A stretch of 64,000 nucleotides of DNA, from positions 94,371 to 158,370 of the forward strand of contig FWWN02000670.1 of the NCBI GenBank assembly GCA_900175165.2. The letters run 5' to 3'. Origin of the DNA: Rhizomucor pusillus (lineage: Eukaryota; Mucoromycota; Mucoromycetes; Mucorales; Lichtheimiaceae). The notes beneath the pieces were generated by a model that saw nothing but the letters and a program-made list of their open reading frames with translations, was not told where the DNA came from and made no database searches. Below are positions 37,478 through 49,679 of this stretch, in pieces (positions within the stretch are counted from its first letter, which is position 1; each line of letters starts with the position of its first letter). Made by a program: the position numbers and the translations under genes.

Positions 37478-39202
37478 ATGCAAGCTCTCGTCGTTTTAAC
37501 CATCTTTGCCTTGCACATATTACTATCGTCAGCAGTAGCAGCGCAGCAGCAGCTGCAGCAGTTGCAGATTCCTATCCAAAGCAGTAAAGGCGACCCCGAT
37601 TTGCTGCCATCGCCGTTTACAGTCGAATGGGTGCAGTTGCTCGAACAATTCTACAATACCTTTGGAGGACATCGAAATGCAAGCCGAGAAGAAGACGAGT
37701 GTCCTGTAGAGATACCAGAATTTGCATGCGATGCATTCTACTGGCATGATGCTCTAGATAGGCAGCGCAGCGCACGGCACTTGAGACCGCAGGTAAAGTA
37801 GGCGCTCCGTTGTTAACCAAGTGTGTGTGGTTGGGTAGACATCTGATTGACGGGATGGTTTGGGGATGATGTGACCCGGATCAGGATATCAGGTCGGTCA
37901 TTGCTTTGGGTGACAGCATTTCTGCCGGATTTGGCATGCTTTCAGGTAAATTATAAGCATGTCACGGGTTGACCAGCTTTCATCACTGACCCTCACACCC
38001 CAAATTTTGCGGGACGTAAAAGGGCGGCCTCCATTCGCAACCATCTGGGAATATCGAGGCAAAGTGTTCTCTGTCGGCATGGATATCGATGAATACACTC
38101 TTCCGAACTTTTTGGCGCGATATACTGACACCGAGGGCGGTCCAGATGGTGTAACTTTCCCGCTATCTCGAGGGAAGGGTCTTGACTTGGCTGTAAGTAG
38201 TAATCCAACAACACAGTGTAACCAAATTGTATCTATATGCTTACATTTTCTTCCATGCTTTCTTCAGGTCAGTGGAGCCAAGGTCCAGGACCTGAATAAC
38301 GAAGTGGACAAGCTCATCTATCTATTGAATTCTGACAAGCAGTATCGATCTATCAAGGATGAGTGGAAACTGATCACCATCTTTATTGGTGCAAATAATA
38401 TCTGTGTACTATGTGAGAAATCGTGGACAGGTCGATCTGCTATGGCACAGGCTGAAGAATTCGAAAGGCATATGCAGCTTGTCCTAGAAAAGTTGCGCGA
38501 TAATGTCAGCAAGTCATTTGTGAATCTAGTAGCTCTTTTTAACGTAACGTCAAATATTTATACTCTTGGCAAGGAATGCTTCGCTAACAAAAATGCATTT
38601 AGGTATCGAGCGTATACGAGGCTGCACTCGGAGACCCGTACTGCGAATTTGTCTTGAATCCAAATCATTTGCATATTTGCTCTTGTCTTCAGGGCGATTC
38701 GGAGCAGCGGCTAGGTAAATATTGACCTGCAGCCTTATCTAATATGTTCATTGACACAACTATTTAACCTCTGTAGCCGCTGATCTCATGGTCGCAGAAT
38801 ACAATATGCGATTGGAAAAGCTAGCACACAACTCCTCACTCTTGACTCATGACTTCCACATTGCTTATCAGCCGGGATTCACTGCGTTTCCTGTATCGAA
38901 GTACAAACAAGGCTATCTCAGCAGTTTCGACTGGTAAGAACTAGAAGGGTAATGTAGGTTCCGTAGTAACTAATTCTTTTCTTTCTCTCTTTACAAGCTT
39001 CCATCCAAACAAGTGCGCCAACAAGGTCATGGCTATGACGCTATGGAATGTAAGCTGGATAGACTGCCTTGACGCATAAGAATTGAACTGATAAGAATGT
39101 ATGCAGAATATGTTCTCTAGTCCAGCAGAGAAATTAGAGCCCTACGATATTGAAAACTTGACGTTCAAATGCCCGGGTCCTGACAGACCTTACTTGCAAT
39201 GA
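37478..39202 (+). CDS. secreted phospholipase B1-type SGNH/GDSL esterase
   Basis: Eight exons: 37478-37792, 37885-37945, 38023-38192, 38268-38543, 38603-38714, 38777-38933, 38998-39049 and 39107-39202; 412 residues. A signal peptide covers about 1-22. SGNH motifs follow: block I with Ser116 in IALGDSISAGFG, block III in FIGANNIC (usual GxND with Asn), and the catalytic Asp/His in SFDCFHPN. PLB1-type enzymes remove acyl chains from phospholipids or lysophospholipids, usually outside the cell or at its surface. Cysteines around CSCLQ and DCFHPNKC fit a secreted protein. No GPI signal is evident. All introns are GT-AG. Confidence 0.9.
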
Positions 39203-39632
39203 TCAGCATTCTTACAGCATGTTACAGTTTATTGTACTAATACTTGTAAAGCATCATTAATAACAGCTGCACTGCTTCTTCTGTAAAATATTGAGTCAAA
39301 AATTATGTTGCTGAATATTTTGCAAGACAAGATATTGTCTTATCATTTATTGTATAAAGAGCCTTGTCCTTGTTGCATTTAGCTGTTTTTTGATGACGTG
39401 GAGAACCTCGCAGCGTCGTTTCCGGGTTTCTGGTCCGTATCTGAGTACAATTGCGTCGTTGTTCGGCGACGGGCGGACCGACGACTGCTTAGGGCGTTAC
39501 TTGGCTACCGCTGCTGTGACACAGACCCTTCACAGCAGCGGACTCTCAAGGGAATAATCGAGGGTGGTGAAAATCGAATCCTCCCTTTCTCCCGACTCCT
39601 GCTCTTGCTGCTGCGCTGCACTTGTCGCCCAT
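39203..39632. other. intergenic, arrestin promoter region
   Basis: No gene seen. It separates the esterase stop from the arrestin start and probably holds the poly(A) site of one and the promoter of the other. Confidence 0.5.
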
Positions 39633-41834
39633 ATGAGGCATTTAACTAAAGGCAGCAAGACGATCAACGTCCACCTAAATGAAGAAAAATTCTACTTCCC
39701 TGGCGATACCATTAGTGGTAGGCATCGACATTGAATCTCAGGAACCCGTGCCTGTTTCGTAATCGTGCCCTCTCTTTCTCTCTCTCTCTCGCTCGTGACT
39801 TAGGTATTGTAATTGTGCATCCAAAGAGCCCAACCAAGACGAACCAAATTCGCTTGAGATTTTCCGGTCAAGTTCATCTCGCTCTAAAGGACAAGGAGAC
39901 GATTTCTCTCTTTCAAGAGACCAAAACCATCCCTGTATCGAGCGATGGAAGTTCAAAGTATCATATCTTGGAGGCAAAGCAGCATACATTCGCCTTTGAG
40001 TTTACCGTTCCAAAGGATCTACCGAGCAGCATGGAGGTAAATAGTATGACGTTCACTATGCATGAAATTGCCAAGCTATACTAACACTGTATCAGTTTGA
40101 GAAACGAAAAGCTCGCATTCGGTATACGCTGACTGCTATCCACGATCGACCAAGGGTGCCAGAATCGCTTTGTGCTAAATCAGAGTATACCGTGCCGATC
40201 CTGGAATACGTGGACGTTACTTCGCCGAAATATCAAAAACCGCAAGAGTATAATCTCGATTTTACGGTGCCGAAATCAAAAAAACCCCAAAAGAGTCATT
40301 TGAAGGCAACCATTCCCAGGCTAGGATATACAAGAGGCGAGTTTGTACCACTCAGCATGGTATTAAACCACCACGAAGCTCTCGTTCGCAAAACCGGTGT
40401 CAAGGTAGAACTTGTAAGAGCAGTGGATATCCGGACAGCTAGGTAAGAGCTTGTTTTCGAAATGTGTGGCGTCATTTCATTATTGACCAACCGCGCCGCA
40501 GGAACAACCTAAGCAAAGAAGATATTTTAAAATCATTCGAGCATGATGTCAATATCATTGGGCCGTACAACTTTTCACAAACTCTCACATCGCAGCTTCC
40601 GTTGCCAACATCAACGCCACCAACGATTAGATACAAGGACCAGATCATCGATATTCGTTACAAGATCCGGGTACGGCTTTTCATGAACGGGGGAAGGAAT
40701 TCAACAGAGACGCACAACCTGGAAATACCATTTATTATTGGTACCTGGCCGCGGGCGGCAGTGCCTATCGATGACGAAGATGACAACGAACTTTTAGAGA
40801 GCATGGGAGAGCTCATGTTGAGCGACAAGGAGGATGATGATTTAGGGTTTGATGATGGATCGGTTTCATATGATGGGGATTACGGCCCGCAACCTACGCG
40901 CACGTCGTCTGCCTCTGTGACACATCGGCGAAATCTCTCCAATCCGCTCAATAACCTAAAATCAGCCTCTTCATCGGCGGCGACATTGACTCTGCGCAAT
41001 AGTCAAATTTATTCCGCAAACAATGGTGTCGTTCGCTCGGATTCCAATGCATCAAGGTCGTCGCTGCGGTCGCATGGCTCGGTTAAATCTTACCACTCTA
41101 ATCAGTCGTGGGATCAGTCGCCAATGTTGTCGCGCAACACATCTATAGGAACCAGCGTCACAACGCCGGAGCAGCAACAGTTTATGGCGAATCACAACAT
41201 GGCGTTGTCGGCTATTGGGCAGAACTTTTTGAATCGATCGACATCGTCACCAGACTTGCTTAATCAGCTCACGCCTGATGGCATGCATTATCAAAGCAAC
41301 TATCGAGTCCCTGATCCTAGAATGGCTCAACAGTACCAGGCGAACAGGACGTCGATCCACGAAAATAAAATGATGGATTATCATCAGCAACATGCAACGC
41401 CCCGTCCTTATTACGGTATTGAACAACAGCATCAGCAGCAACATTATCCACAGCAACTGGCAGCGCCTCCTTCTTATCCTGCTTACACGCCAGCTGGCTA
41501 CGGCAGTGTTCCTCGTTATCCGTCAGAATATCAACAACCTCCTACAACGTCTACCAACAATGTGCCGACACATGTTCTTCAGCCGCTGGATAACGCATCC
41601 TATCAACCGCGACGATCTGAGAATGCATCGCCAACATTATCCTCACCTTCCATGCAAAAAGTGCCTAATCCTTTCCACAGCAATCATAACATGACTGGAC
41701 CTAGCGCTCAAGTTTCAAGTGATTCCGATGATTCTGACGATGACGGCGATTTGTTCCGCATCATTGAAAAGAAGAAGAAGGAGAGGCAGAAACAAGAATG
41801 GATGCAACAGCAACAGCAACAGCAACACCAATAA
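39633..41834 (+). CDS. alpha-arrestin (ART family)
   Basis: Four exons, 39633-39717, 39804-40036, 40096-40442 and 40502-41834, give 665 residues. Arrestin N and C folds cover about 1-310: the N part has INVHLNEEKFYFPGDTISG, and the C part contains RYKIRVRLFMNGG and EIPFIIGTWP. Yeast relatives recruit the Rsp5 ubiquitin ligase to plasma-membrane transporters for endocytosis. One PPxY motif, PPSY, lies at 544-547, which fits WW-domain binding. The tail is Ser/Gln/Asn-rich with acidic DSDDSDDDGD and ends in a Gln run. Intron 1 has a CT microsatellite. Confidence 0.88.
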
Positions 41835-42083
41835 CAGCAATGACTCCATCCACAACCCCACATTTTTGTGTAAATTTCCCCCTTACTTACCGTTATTAAC
41901 CTTTTTGTACCACTATATCTTAGATCCCGTTCTGCCGTGATTTTTCCCTACATATATCGCACTACTACTTTGTCCCCCAGTTCCCGTCCCTCTGAATAAA
42001 TACTTTTAGTACGACCATGCGTATTACACGCCCTCGAAGCAAAATAATGCATGTATTTTACAGTGAGCTATCTTGTTGACTAT

Positions 42084-44217
42084 TTACAATGAATTTTCCT
42101 CCTCGTCCTTGTCGGCAGGAAGGATCATGCCGAACTGTCCAAGGATATTTCCTACTGGACCTGGCAAACCTTGTTGACTCTTGTAACTTTCTAATACATT
42201 CTTGACCAAGTTCAGCTGGATATCAACAGGAGCATTCTCGTCTTCTTCATCGACGGTCGTCTTTTCAAAGGAGGCATTGAGCTTATCGTGTCCGTGCACT
42301 TCTCGATCCATTTCTTCCATAACCCTAGCCAAATCCTCCTCATTTTCTTCTGCCTGCGGCTGAGTATCTTTAACTTGTTTCGATACTGCTGTTTCGCTCT
42401 TTGCAGGAACCTCCTGAGTTCGAGCAGAAGGAACACCCAGTGCCTCGTTCAAGATGGCCATGAAACGATCGGTGTCGAAGGATACAGCTCGGTCTTCATC
42501 CTCGTATTCGTCCTCCTCCTCGCTATCTTCCTCCTCCTCACTGGACTCTTCCTTGCCAGGAAAGTCTACGCCTTCAATTCCGCTCTTGCTCTGCTCCAGG
42601 AACTTTTCAAACTTGTTCATCATGGTCTCCAAATCGACTTTGGGCTCAGCATCGTCATCGTCGTTGTCGGAAGCATCAAAAAGCTCCTCTTGCATATCAG
42701 CAATCATCTTGTCGCGTGCTAGGCCCATTCTTTGGATAAGCATTTCCTCAAGCTGTCGCGGGTCTACATTCATCCAGTCGTCGCTATCTTCAGGTTCCTG
42801 ATGTTTAGATAAAAGTTCCTGTAGCTTTTCGTCCGAATAGTCTGCCAGGAGCTCGTCGATCTTTTGTTTTGGAGCGATGCCGTTCAAGACGCTGCTGTGT
42901 ACAAACAAGTCCTGGTCATCAGCATCCACGTCATCGGATGTGGTGGGTATAATCTGTTGCTGTGTTTGCGATCGCTCCTGTTGCTCCGCAAACTGCTGCT
43001 TCGCTTGCTCTTCTAATTCTCGATACAGCTTCGATCCTGGGCGCTCATTCCGGAAATACCCCAGCCGGGTTAACTTTTCTATGAAATGCTTGTATTTGCT
43101 GTTTCCCTCGTACGAAAACGCTTTTGTTGTATTATCTTTTGCAGCAATTGAAGAAGAAGAAACGGGAGAGGAATGGCTACCGCTGTTGTCCGTGTAAAGC
43201 ATTTCCATGCCGCAAGCTAGTTTCATACCCAGTTCTGCTACTCGAAACTCGCGTTTCTGAGAGGGTGGAGGGAGGCGAAAAGGTTTAGGCGGATAGAACT
43301 TTTGACTGACGGTCTGCGCATAAGTTGTTTTGGTGAATCGGATGGTTGTCTCTGCAGATGCGGCGGGCGGGAATGTATTCATAAAGGCGCACGCTTTCAA
43401 TGCAATTGGGTCACGCAAATAAAACGCTTCCACCGCAAGTGCCAGCAGTTGCGGTTCTTTCAGCAGTACGTACGCTGCACGTTTGGGTAATTTACATCGG
43501 GCACGATGTATTTCTTGCTGCGCTGCTTTTGGGTATTCTTCAATCCTGGACTGTATCGTTTGCTGCACAGCATCGTCTGCTACAGTATTTACGCTCGACT
43601 GCCGTACAACCTCAATCGCTTTCTTCTTTTCCAATTTGTTTCCGCCCGGTATCTGTATAATATCTGCAGGACTACTTGGAAGTGGTATAATGTGCACATT
43701 GCCCTGTTTGATAAACACGCGGTTGGAACTGTTGGACGGGTCGATCCATGAAGGCAGATCCATGGCCGCTTCAATCAATAAAACATCGCCGTCGTTATCC
43801 GTGACGCTTATTACAGCATCCTCGATATTTCTCGATATTTGGTAGAGCATGTAAATTATAAACCATTCGTCGTTGATACAATCTCCAAATCGTGTGATGC
43901 CTTGCAGGAACGGGTATGGAGGATCTACAAAGACCGTCAACGATCAAATATATATACGGGACACCTGCTACGTTGCACTAGAGTCTTTACTTGCCTCTCT
44001 TTTCATCCTGAACGATTTGAAGATAGAATCGATCTTTCTGCCAAATGTAACCTTCTAGATCTGGTTGCAGCATTGTCCTGATCAAGGCCAGTGACTCTTG
44101 CAAATGCTCGATCGTAGCCTCAGTCGTTTCTTTCGGTGGCAGGTAGACGGAATATTGAACATAGTTTACATCCTTTGATGCCGATGCACCTTTGAAAACA
44201 TCTTGGAGAGTCTCCAT
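42084..44217 (-). CDS. ECD: ECD/SGT1 (ecdysoneless) family protein
   Basis: Exons 44217-43995 and 43924-42084 on the minus strand give 687 residues. The N-terminal half carries family blocks DVNYVQYSVYLPP, FLQGITRFGDCINDEWFIIY and WIDPSNSSNRVFI; the C-terminal half is acidic (EDSEEEDEYEDED). Human ECD works with the R2TP chaperone and PRPF8 in spliceosome assembly; fungal members were first named for suppressing gcr2 defects. The single intron begins GCAAGT; splicing there joins EKR to DPPYPFLQG, while the GT option shifts the frame. The open frame extends upstream of the chosen ATG, so an extra 5' exon is possible. Confidence 0.88.
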
Positions 44218-44462
44218 TGTATAAGCAGGTCGGAAAGCGAGGTTGGATCCGACCGACGTCCAAGTCTCCCCGCCCTGTGTCGGGAGTAGCAATGCAACTG
44301 GGATCAACGGTTAAGAAATTTGAGCTGAGTTCTTGATCTGTTTACAAGACTGTAACAACACATGTCACGGTTCAAACTTTTACAGCTGTACATAATATGT
44401 GCCAGAGAATAAAATTTTTCAATTCAAAAGTACAAATGCTTTAATAATATACAATTTTGCAT

Positions 44463-44863
44463 CTATTTAGAAAGCTTGTTGCCGGCGTAAGCTTCCACTT
44501 CAATTTCGATTCTCATGCCGGGTTCACTGAGCTTGGTGACTCCAATGCAAGTCCAAAGTTTGGAATACGTTTCTTGAACAGTTTAACAACCGTGGGATGA
44601 GTAATATCCATATCCATGTGGTAGGTACGAACGCTTTAGACATCCTCCCATCCTCGAAGGCCAACTCCCTGGAGAACGTGGTCCACGTTCTGAAACGCGA
44701 GTTCAACTTGTTTAATTTGGTCGTGTGGGTCGAGGTTGCCCTCTCGGTCCCATCCGCCTTGTCCCGAGCACTTGACGCCCACGATTATGGCTGAAGAGTA
44801 ATGGTAAGGATCGGCGATTTTCACGGCTGGGCCTTCGTCAACGTAGTATTTCAAGCTGGACAT
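44463..44863 (-). pseudogene. RidA/YjgF-family gene, disrupted
   Basis: The minus strand starts MSSLKYYVDEGPAV and reads VGVKCSGQGGWDREGN and QVELAFQNVDHVLQ, typical of the eukaryotic RidA-like (Rid) branch. After GWEDV comes an in-frame TAA where a residue (probably Tyr) is expected, then SVRTYHMDMD continues. A second break, a small deletion with frame change after KKRIPN, precedes the conserved block WTCIGVTKLSEPGMRIEIE ending KLSK. A TATA box is still present. Two independent lesions suggest loss of function; two sequencing errors are less likely. RidA proteins normally clear reactive imines. Confidence 0.75.
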
Positions 44864-44900
44864 GGTGGTAAAGACGTGTTAACGTGCCCAGAACCCACGG

Positions 44901-44907
44901 TTTTATA
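44901..44907 (-). promoter_or_regulatory. TATA box of the RidA-like locus
   Basis: TATAAAA on the minus strand, about 38-44 bases upstream of the ATG at 44863. Confidence 0.5.
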
Positions 44908-45712
44908 GCAGAGAAGTTGACGCGGTAGAACTAATCAGGCTGTAAGGCTTCGAAATACAAGCATCGTGCATAATACTTCTTTGAAGATCTGGATTTCATC
45001 CCCTGCAGCTAGTTAGAAAGACTCGTTAGTGAACGAGGAGAAAAGATGGTATCTATCATTCATGTATATTTGACAAATTGCTCTGATCTGCTTTGCATGC
45101 ACAGTGAATAATAATTGCAGTTGCATATAGACATAGGCTCTTGGCGTGCACGGAGCCACGAACTCAAAATCATACTCACGAAAAGACCAAACCTATGGGA
45201 GTTGTCGGATGTTTGCTTTTCTTCTGCTCGGTTCATCCCAATCAAATGACGTTGTCAAAACTCGGGAAAACGGTTGACAGCTAAGTAGACACTTCAATCG
45301 CTTTTACTGGAGTCTACCGTAATTCTAAACTTGTTAAGATCACGGAGCAGCTTAAGTTCTTTGCCGAGCACGGCTGGTGCTATTCATTAGCCTATTTTTC
45401 AGCACTCATTCGCACCGACTAAGCTGAATGGATCATATGAATACTAAGCTTGCGACCTATAGCGTGTCGCGCGTCATCGAGCGTAATCCATACCACTTAT
45501 TCAGCAGGCCGGGTCTGTGCGCGGATTACAGTAATCATGTGACTAAAACCCCGCCTCAGACTGAGCAGTCAATTGTCATCGATCATCCATGGGGAGGGGC
45601 AAGAGTATCATTAAACGAAGGACTACTGGCACCATTATTTCTATGTAATAAATCCTTGTAATTTAATTCGACTTATTTATCTGTACATTTGCAGGTTATT
45701 CTTGAATGTAGA
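44908..45712. other. intergenic, no gene recognised
   Basis: Short frames only. It separates the RidA-like pseudogene promoter from the end of the COPI-associated-family gene. Confidence 0.45.
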
Positions 45713-46380
45713 TTAATTAGGCGAGTATGTGTTGTTCGCCTCCACCTTTCTCGTATGAGCAGGCAAAGGATGAGAAACTTGTATACAAGTAATAAGATGA
45801 TGATTAGGAGGCACTTGTAGGTCCAATCCTTCGGCCCAAAAGTCTCTGTGATTTTGCCAGTTTATAAACAAAGAGTTTGGAGGAGGCGTTTGCGGCAGCA
45901 AGGATACAATAAGGTATGCGAGGCCCAGTGTAAAAGAAAAGATAGTAACTACAATGTTGAGTAGCTTTTCGCACATGACAAGCCCTCCGAGACTATTAAA
46001 AGTTTTATTATTCACAGTGAGTATTTGCAATCTATTTAAATGTGACTGAGTTCCCAAAAGATACTTGCAATACAAAGAGAAGACCTTTGCCTCGATGCAA
46101 TCCAAGAAATCCAAAGTATACTTGTACGAGAGCTGGCGAGATCAATTCATGAGCGACTAAACATAAAGAAATCGTGCTAAACTGAAAAGTAAGACGAATG
46201 TACTCTTACAGAATGACGCGGTGCTTACGTGCAATAAATAGCTTGGATAATTTCTCCGAGGGTACCGTCGATAGCTTTCAAGACGGCTGCCGAAAATAAC
46301 AAGATATATACAGTGATGTTGGCAATGTTCACACCGAGACAAAGAAAGTTTTCGACTTTGGCCCGAGATATTCGCATCAT
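45713..46380 (-). CDS. COPI-associated-family small membrane protein
   Basis: Exons 46380-46229, 46176-46069 and 45992-45713 on the minus strand give 179 residues with about four hydrophobic spans. The block VQVYFGFLGLHRGKGLLFVF followed by LGGLVMCEKLLNIVV resembles the COPI_assoc family (FGFL..RGRGLFYIF..). The second intron begins GCAAGT, and only that donor joins Val-Phe to Leu-Gly in frame. The first intron needs the acceptor CAGTTTAG at 46177 rather than the later TTTAG. The tail after residue 125 is soluble and Pro-rich. Function is inferred from the family (Golgi/vesicle membrane) and is uncertain. Confidence 0.6.
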
Positions 46381-47382
46381 TTAATCGCTGTTCGAGAATA
46401 AGAATAGAGCGATTTGAATTCGTCCGAGTATCAGTTGTCAGTATTCTCGGAACATTTTGACACTTTCAAGTATAATTGACACTGATTTCAATCCAGCTTG
46501 TTTGTTGTTACCGAAAATGCGTCACTCTGCAGTGTGTCCATAACCACGGACATGCAAACTAGACAAAGACAACTAAGCATGATCTATAATCCTTCTTGTG
46601 CAGAGGCATAACTGATGTTAATATAGGAGCATACAATTCAGCGATATTAAGAGTTTTTCTCAAGGCTTCTCGAAAATGCCTCGTTCGCACAGTTTGGCCC
46701 ATCCCTGTGCGGGATGACCACGAGTTTCCAAGTGTTTATCAGCATTTGAAGCACTCTAACATTTCCAACAACAATAGGCGACGGATTGTTTTTGGAAAGA
46801 GCAAAGAATGATGTAGAGGGATCATGAAACTTTTTCCCAGGCATGTAGCACCTGGTTGCTGACACTTGAGCTCCGTCGCGCTTGTGCATGGTAAGATTAC
46901 TTTTGACGGAGCTTCTGAATATTATCGCAGACGTTACATCCAAGGGGCGGATGCTTCGGACAGCTCGGGCCTGCCCCTGTTTCATAGTCTAGCAAACTTT
47001 TACATTATTTGAGTTAGTCGGGAATAGAAGACCACAAAGTTGCATACACATAGATAGCGAACTTGCCATTCATTGGATGGAGACAAGGAGCAAGATCAGT
47101 GATTTCGACTTGGCTATATCTATTAAGATAGTGACAGGTAAAAAACTTAATAAGACTAAAAATACATGAATGCATGCATGTTGACTGACTCGACACATGC
47201 AAAGGGGAAAAGTGTCTGCGCGGAGGTGAAGGGAGAGAGTACAAAGCCCATCCGTGATATAAAAGGCAGCAGTTTCATGGATCAAACCATATATCACTCG
47301 AAAAGAGACAATACACTCTCCTCGCATTTAAACCCCACTATCTCCGTTTCTTGCTCTTTCCCTTCAAGCACCTCGATTCACA
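46381..47382. other. intergenic, upstream of the amino acid transporter
   Basis: No convincing gene. The end holds the transporter promoter and a leader rich in C and T (TCTCCG...CTCTTTCCCTTC) just before the ATG. Confidence 0.45.
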
Positions 47383-49562
47383 ATGGACATTCCTAGTCCT
47401 AATCGAAGTGGCAGCGCATCTACAACCGAGATCGCACCTCGTCTCAGGAATCTCCACCCGTCTCACCTGTCGCCGGACCACCAGTCCCAGTACCTGTACG
47501 GTGCTGTGTCTCAGGAGAACGGGGCAATACCAGAGCGATTATCCGGCTCATCTTTTACAGAAAGGATAGGCTCTTTTGTCGGCTCATACTCTCGGACGTC
47601 CCTCATGTTTATGGCCGAGAACCTGACGGTACCTGGGTCAGGGCAATTGGTAACTGTTCTACTTTCTTCTATGTCGTCTGATCTGCTGCTAACTAGATGG
47701 AAATTGTCAAGCTGGATGAAGAGGAAGATAGACTCTCCATGTTCTCTGATGGTCCCTTATCCAGGTAAAGGCGCATGGATAATATAGGGATAGCACGTTC
47801 CATATCTATCCATACCGACCGATAGTTCTAGACGTCCATCCGCTGACGGCACCGATCGATTGCAACGAAGATCCGGATCATACCACTCCCATCTTGACAA
47901 TGAACGAAGCTCGCTGCTGATGACTGGACTAGATAAAATCATGTCAACGCACAGTATCTCCACCGTTGCCGATGATTACCGACTCGTTGCTGCTGTTAGC
48001 AAGGAGCCACTAACAGGACATACCACGGCTGCTTTTGATGAACACAAGAAATCATCGTTTGCGCAATCCATCTTCAACTCCATCAACATTCTGCTGGGCG
48101 TGGGTATTTTGGCGCTCCCGCTTGGATTCAAGGTATGTTAGCATACGGGTTGTCATATGCGTTTGCGCGAAGATTCCAGAAATTGATGAATAACAACTAG
48201 TGTGCTGGCTGGGCAATTGGTCTTACCGTATTTGCATTCTGCTGTCTGTTGACGAATTACACGGCCAAGTTGCTCGGACGCTGTCTTGATGCTGACCCAG
48301 AGTCCAAGACATTTGGTGATTTGGCTGGTGCGGCCTTTGGCATGCGCGGCAGAATTTTCGTTACGGCCCTCTTTGTCACAGAATTGATTACCAACAGGTA
48401 ACAAGAAAGAGAGAGAGCAAACACTAGTACTTACACGTTAAACTGATACCGTCGCCTTTTTTCAGCGTTGCTATGGTGGTGTTGCTTAGCGACGGCCTGA
48501 ACTCCCTATTCCCAGGAATCTTTGATACCCTCACACTTCGCATCTTGTCGTTCGTCATTCTCACACCTATGCTTTTCTTCCCTGTGCGCTATCTCTCTTA
48601 TTCAAGTTTGCTTGGTATTATCAGCGCTGTCAGTATCATTATCGTCATGCTTGTTGATGGATTCAGCAAACGTGAAGCACCCGGTAGCCTGTGGGAACCT
48701 GCGGTAAGCACGCAAATTGGGTCTAATGCAACGTGGAATAACTCTTCTTCATGCATTGTACTTAGGATACCGAGATCTGGCCATCAGATTGGATGACGGT
48801 GCAGCATAGTTTTGGTCTTATCATGGCCGGCTTTGCTGGGCACGCCGTGTTTCCGACCGTTCACCGCGATATGGAGAATCCAAAACGCTACGAATCAATG
48901 GTGAACTTGACGTACTTGACGACAACTGCAGTTTACTTCGGCGTAGCTGCATGTGGTTATCTCATGTTCGGCTCACAGACTATGCAGGAGGTAAGAGATT
49001 TCTGTTTTAGTCTTTTGTTTACCTTTTCTATCTCTCTCTCTGTCTATCTCTCTCCTTGCATGCAATGCATGCGCCATTCTGTGTGAACTCCTTTAATGAT
49101 GCATCTACTAATTAGATCACACAAAATATCATCGCGGTGCCTGAGTACAATCGTATCCTCAATCGATTAGCTGTCTGGCTCATTGCACTTCAACCAATTG
49201 CCAAGTACGGTCTCAATCTCAATCCTGTCAACCTCAGCTGGCAAATCATGCTCTTTCGACAACCACACGTTGAAGCATGGTGCTCCAGGGCAAGCTGGCG
49301 CGAACCTTTTCTGACAATTATTGGCAAGACATTTGTCAGTGTCTTCATCGTGATACTTGCCTATTTAATACCCGGCTTTGACAAGATCATGGCTCTCATC
49401 GGTGCATTCTTTTCGTTCATGATTTCTGGTATCTTTCCATTGTTGTGCCACCTGCGCCTTTTCGGAGGAAGCTTGCTCTTTGGAGAGAAGTTACTGCACT
49501 GGATACTCATCTTTATTGCTTCGTCCATGGCCATCTCTGGTACTTTGTGGAGTTTTATTTAG
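47383..49562 (+). CDS. vacuolar amino acid transporter, AVT1-like (SLC32/36 family)
   Basis: Seven exons: 47383-47649, 47697-47764, 47832-48132, 48201-48397, 48466-48703, 48766-48990 and 49116-49562; 580 residues. A Ser-rich cytoplasmic N-terminus of about 190 residues precedes the Aa_trans domain, which opens SFAQSIFNSINILLGVGILALPLGFK. About 10-11 helices follow, including the region GHAVFPTVHRDMENPKRY and the last helices near FFSFMISGIFPLLCHL. Yeast AVT1 is a proton-coupled exchanger that stores neutral amino acids in the vacuole. Substrate range is inferred. It converges with CIA1. Confidence 0.9.
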
Positions 49563-49679
49563 AGTATTTGGCTATCAACGCTAGTTGTATGGACATGCCA
49601 TTGTGTATAGATTTCAAAAAAAGTAACAAAAAGCTAAAGCAGAAAGTGTGAAAAAAGGAAAAATAATAGTATAATACAA

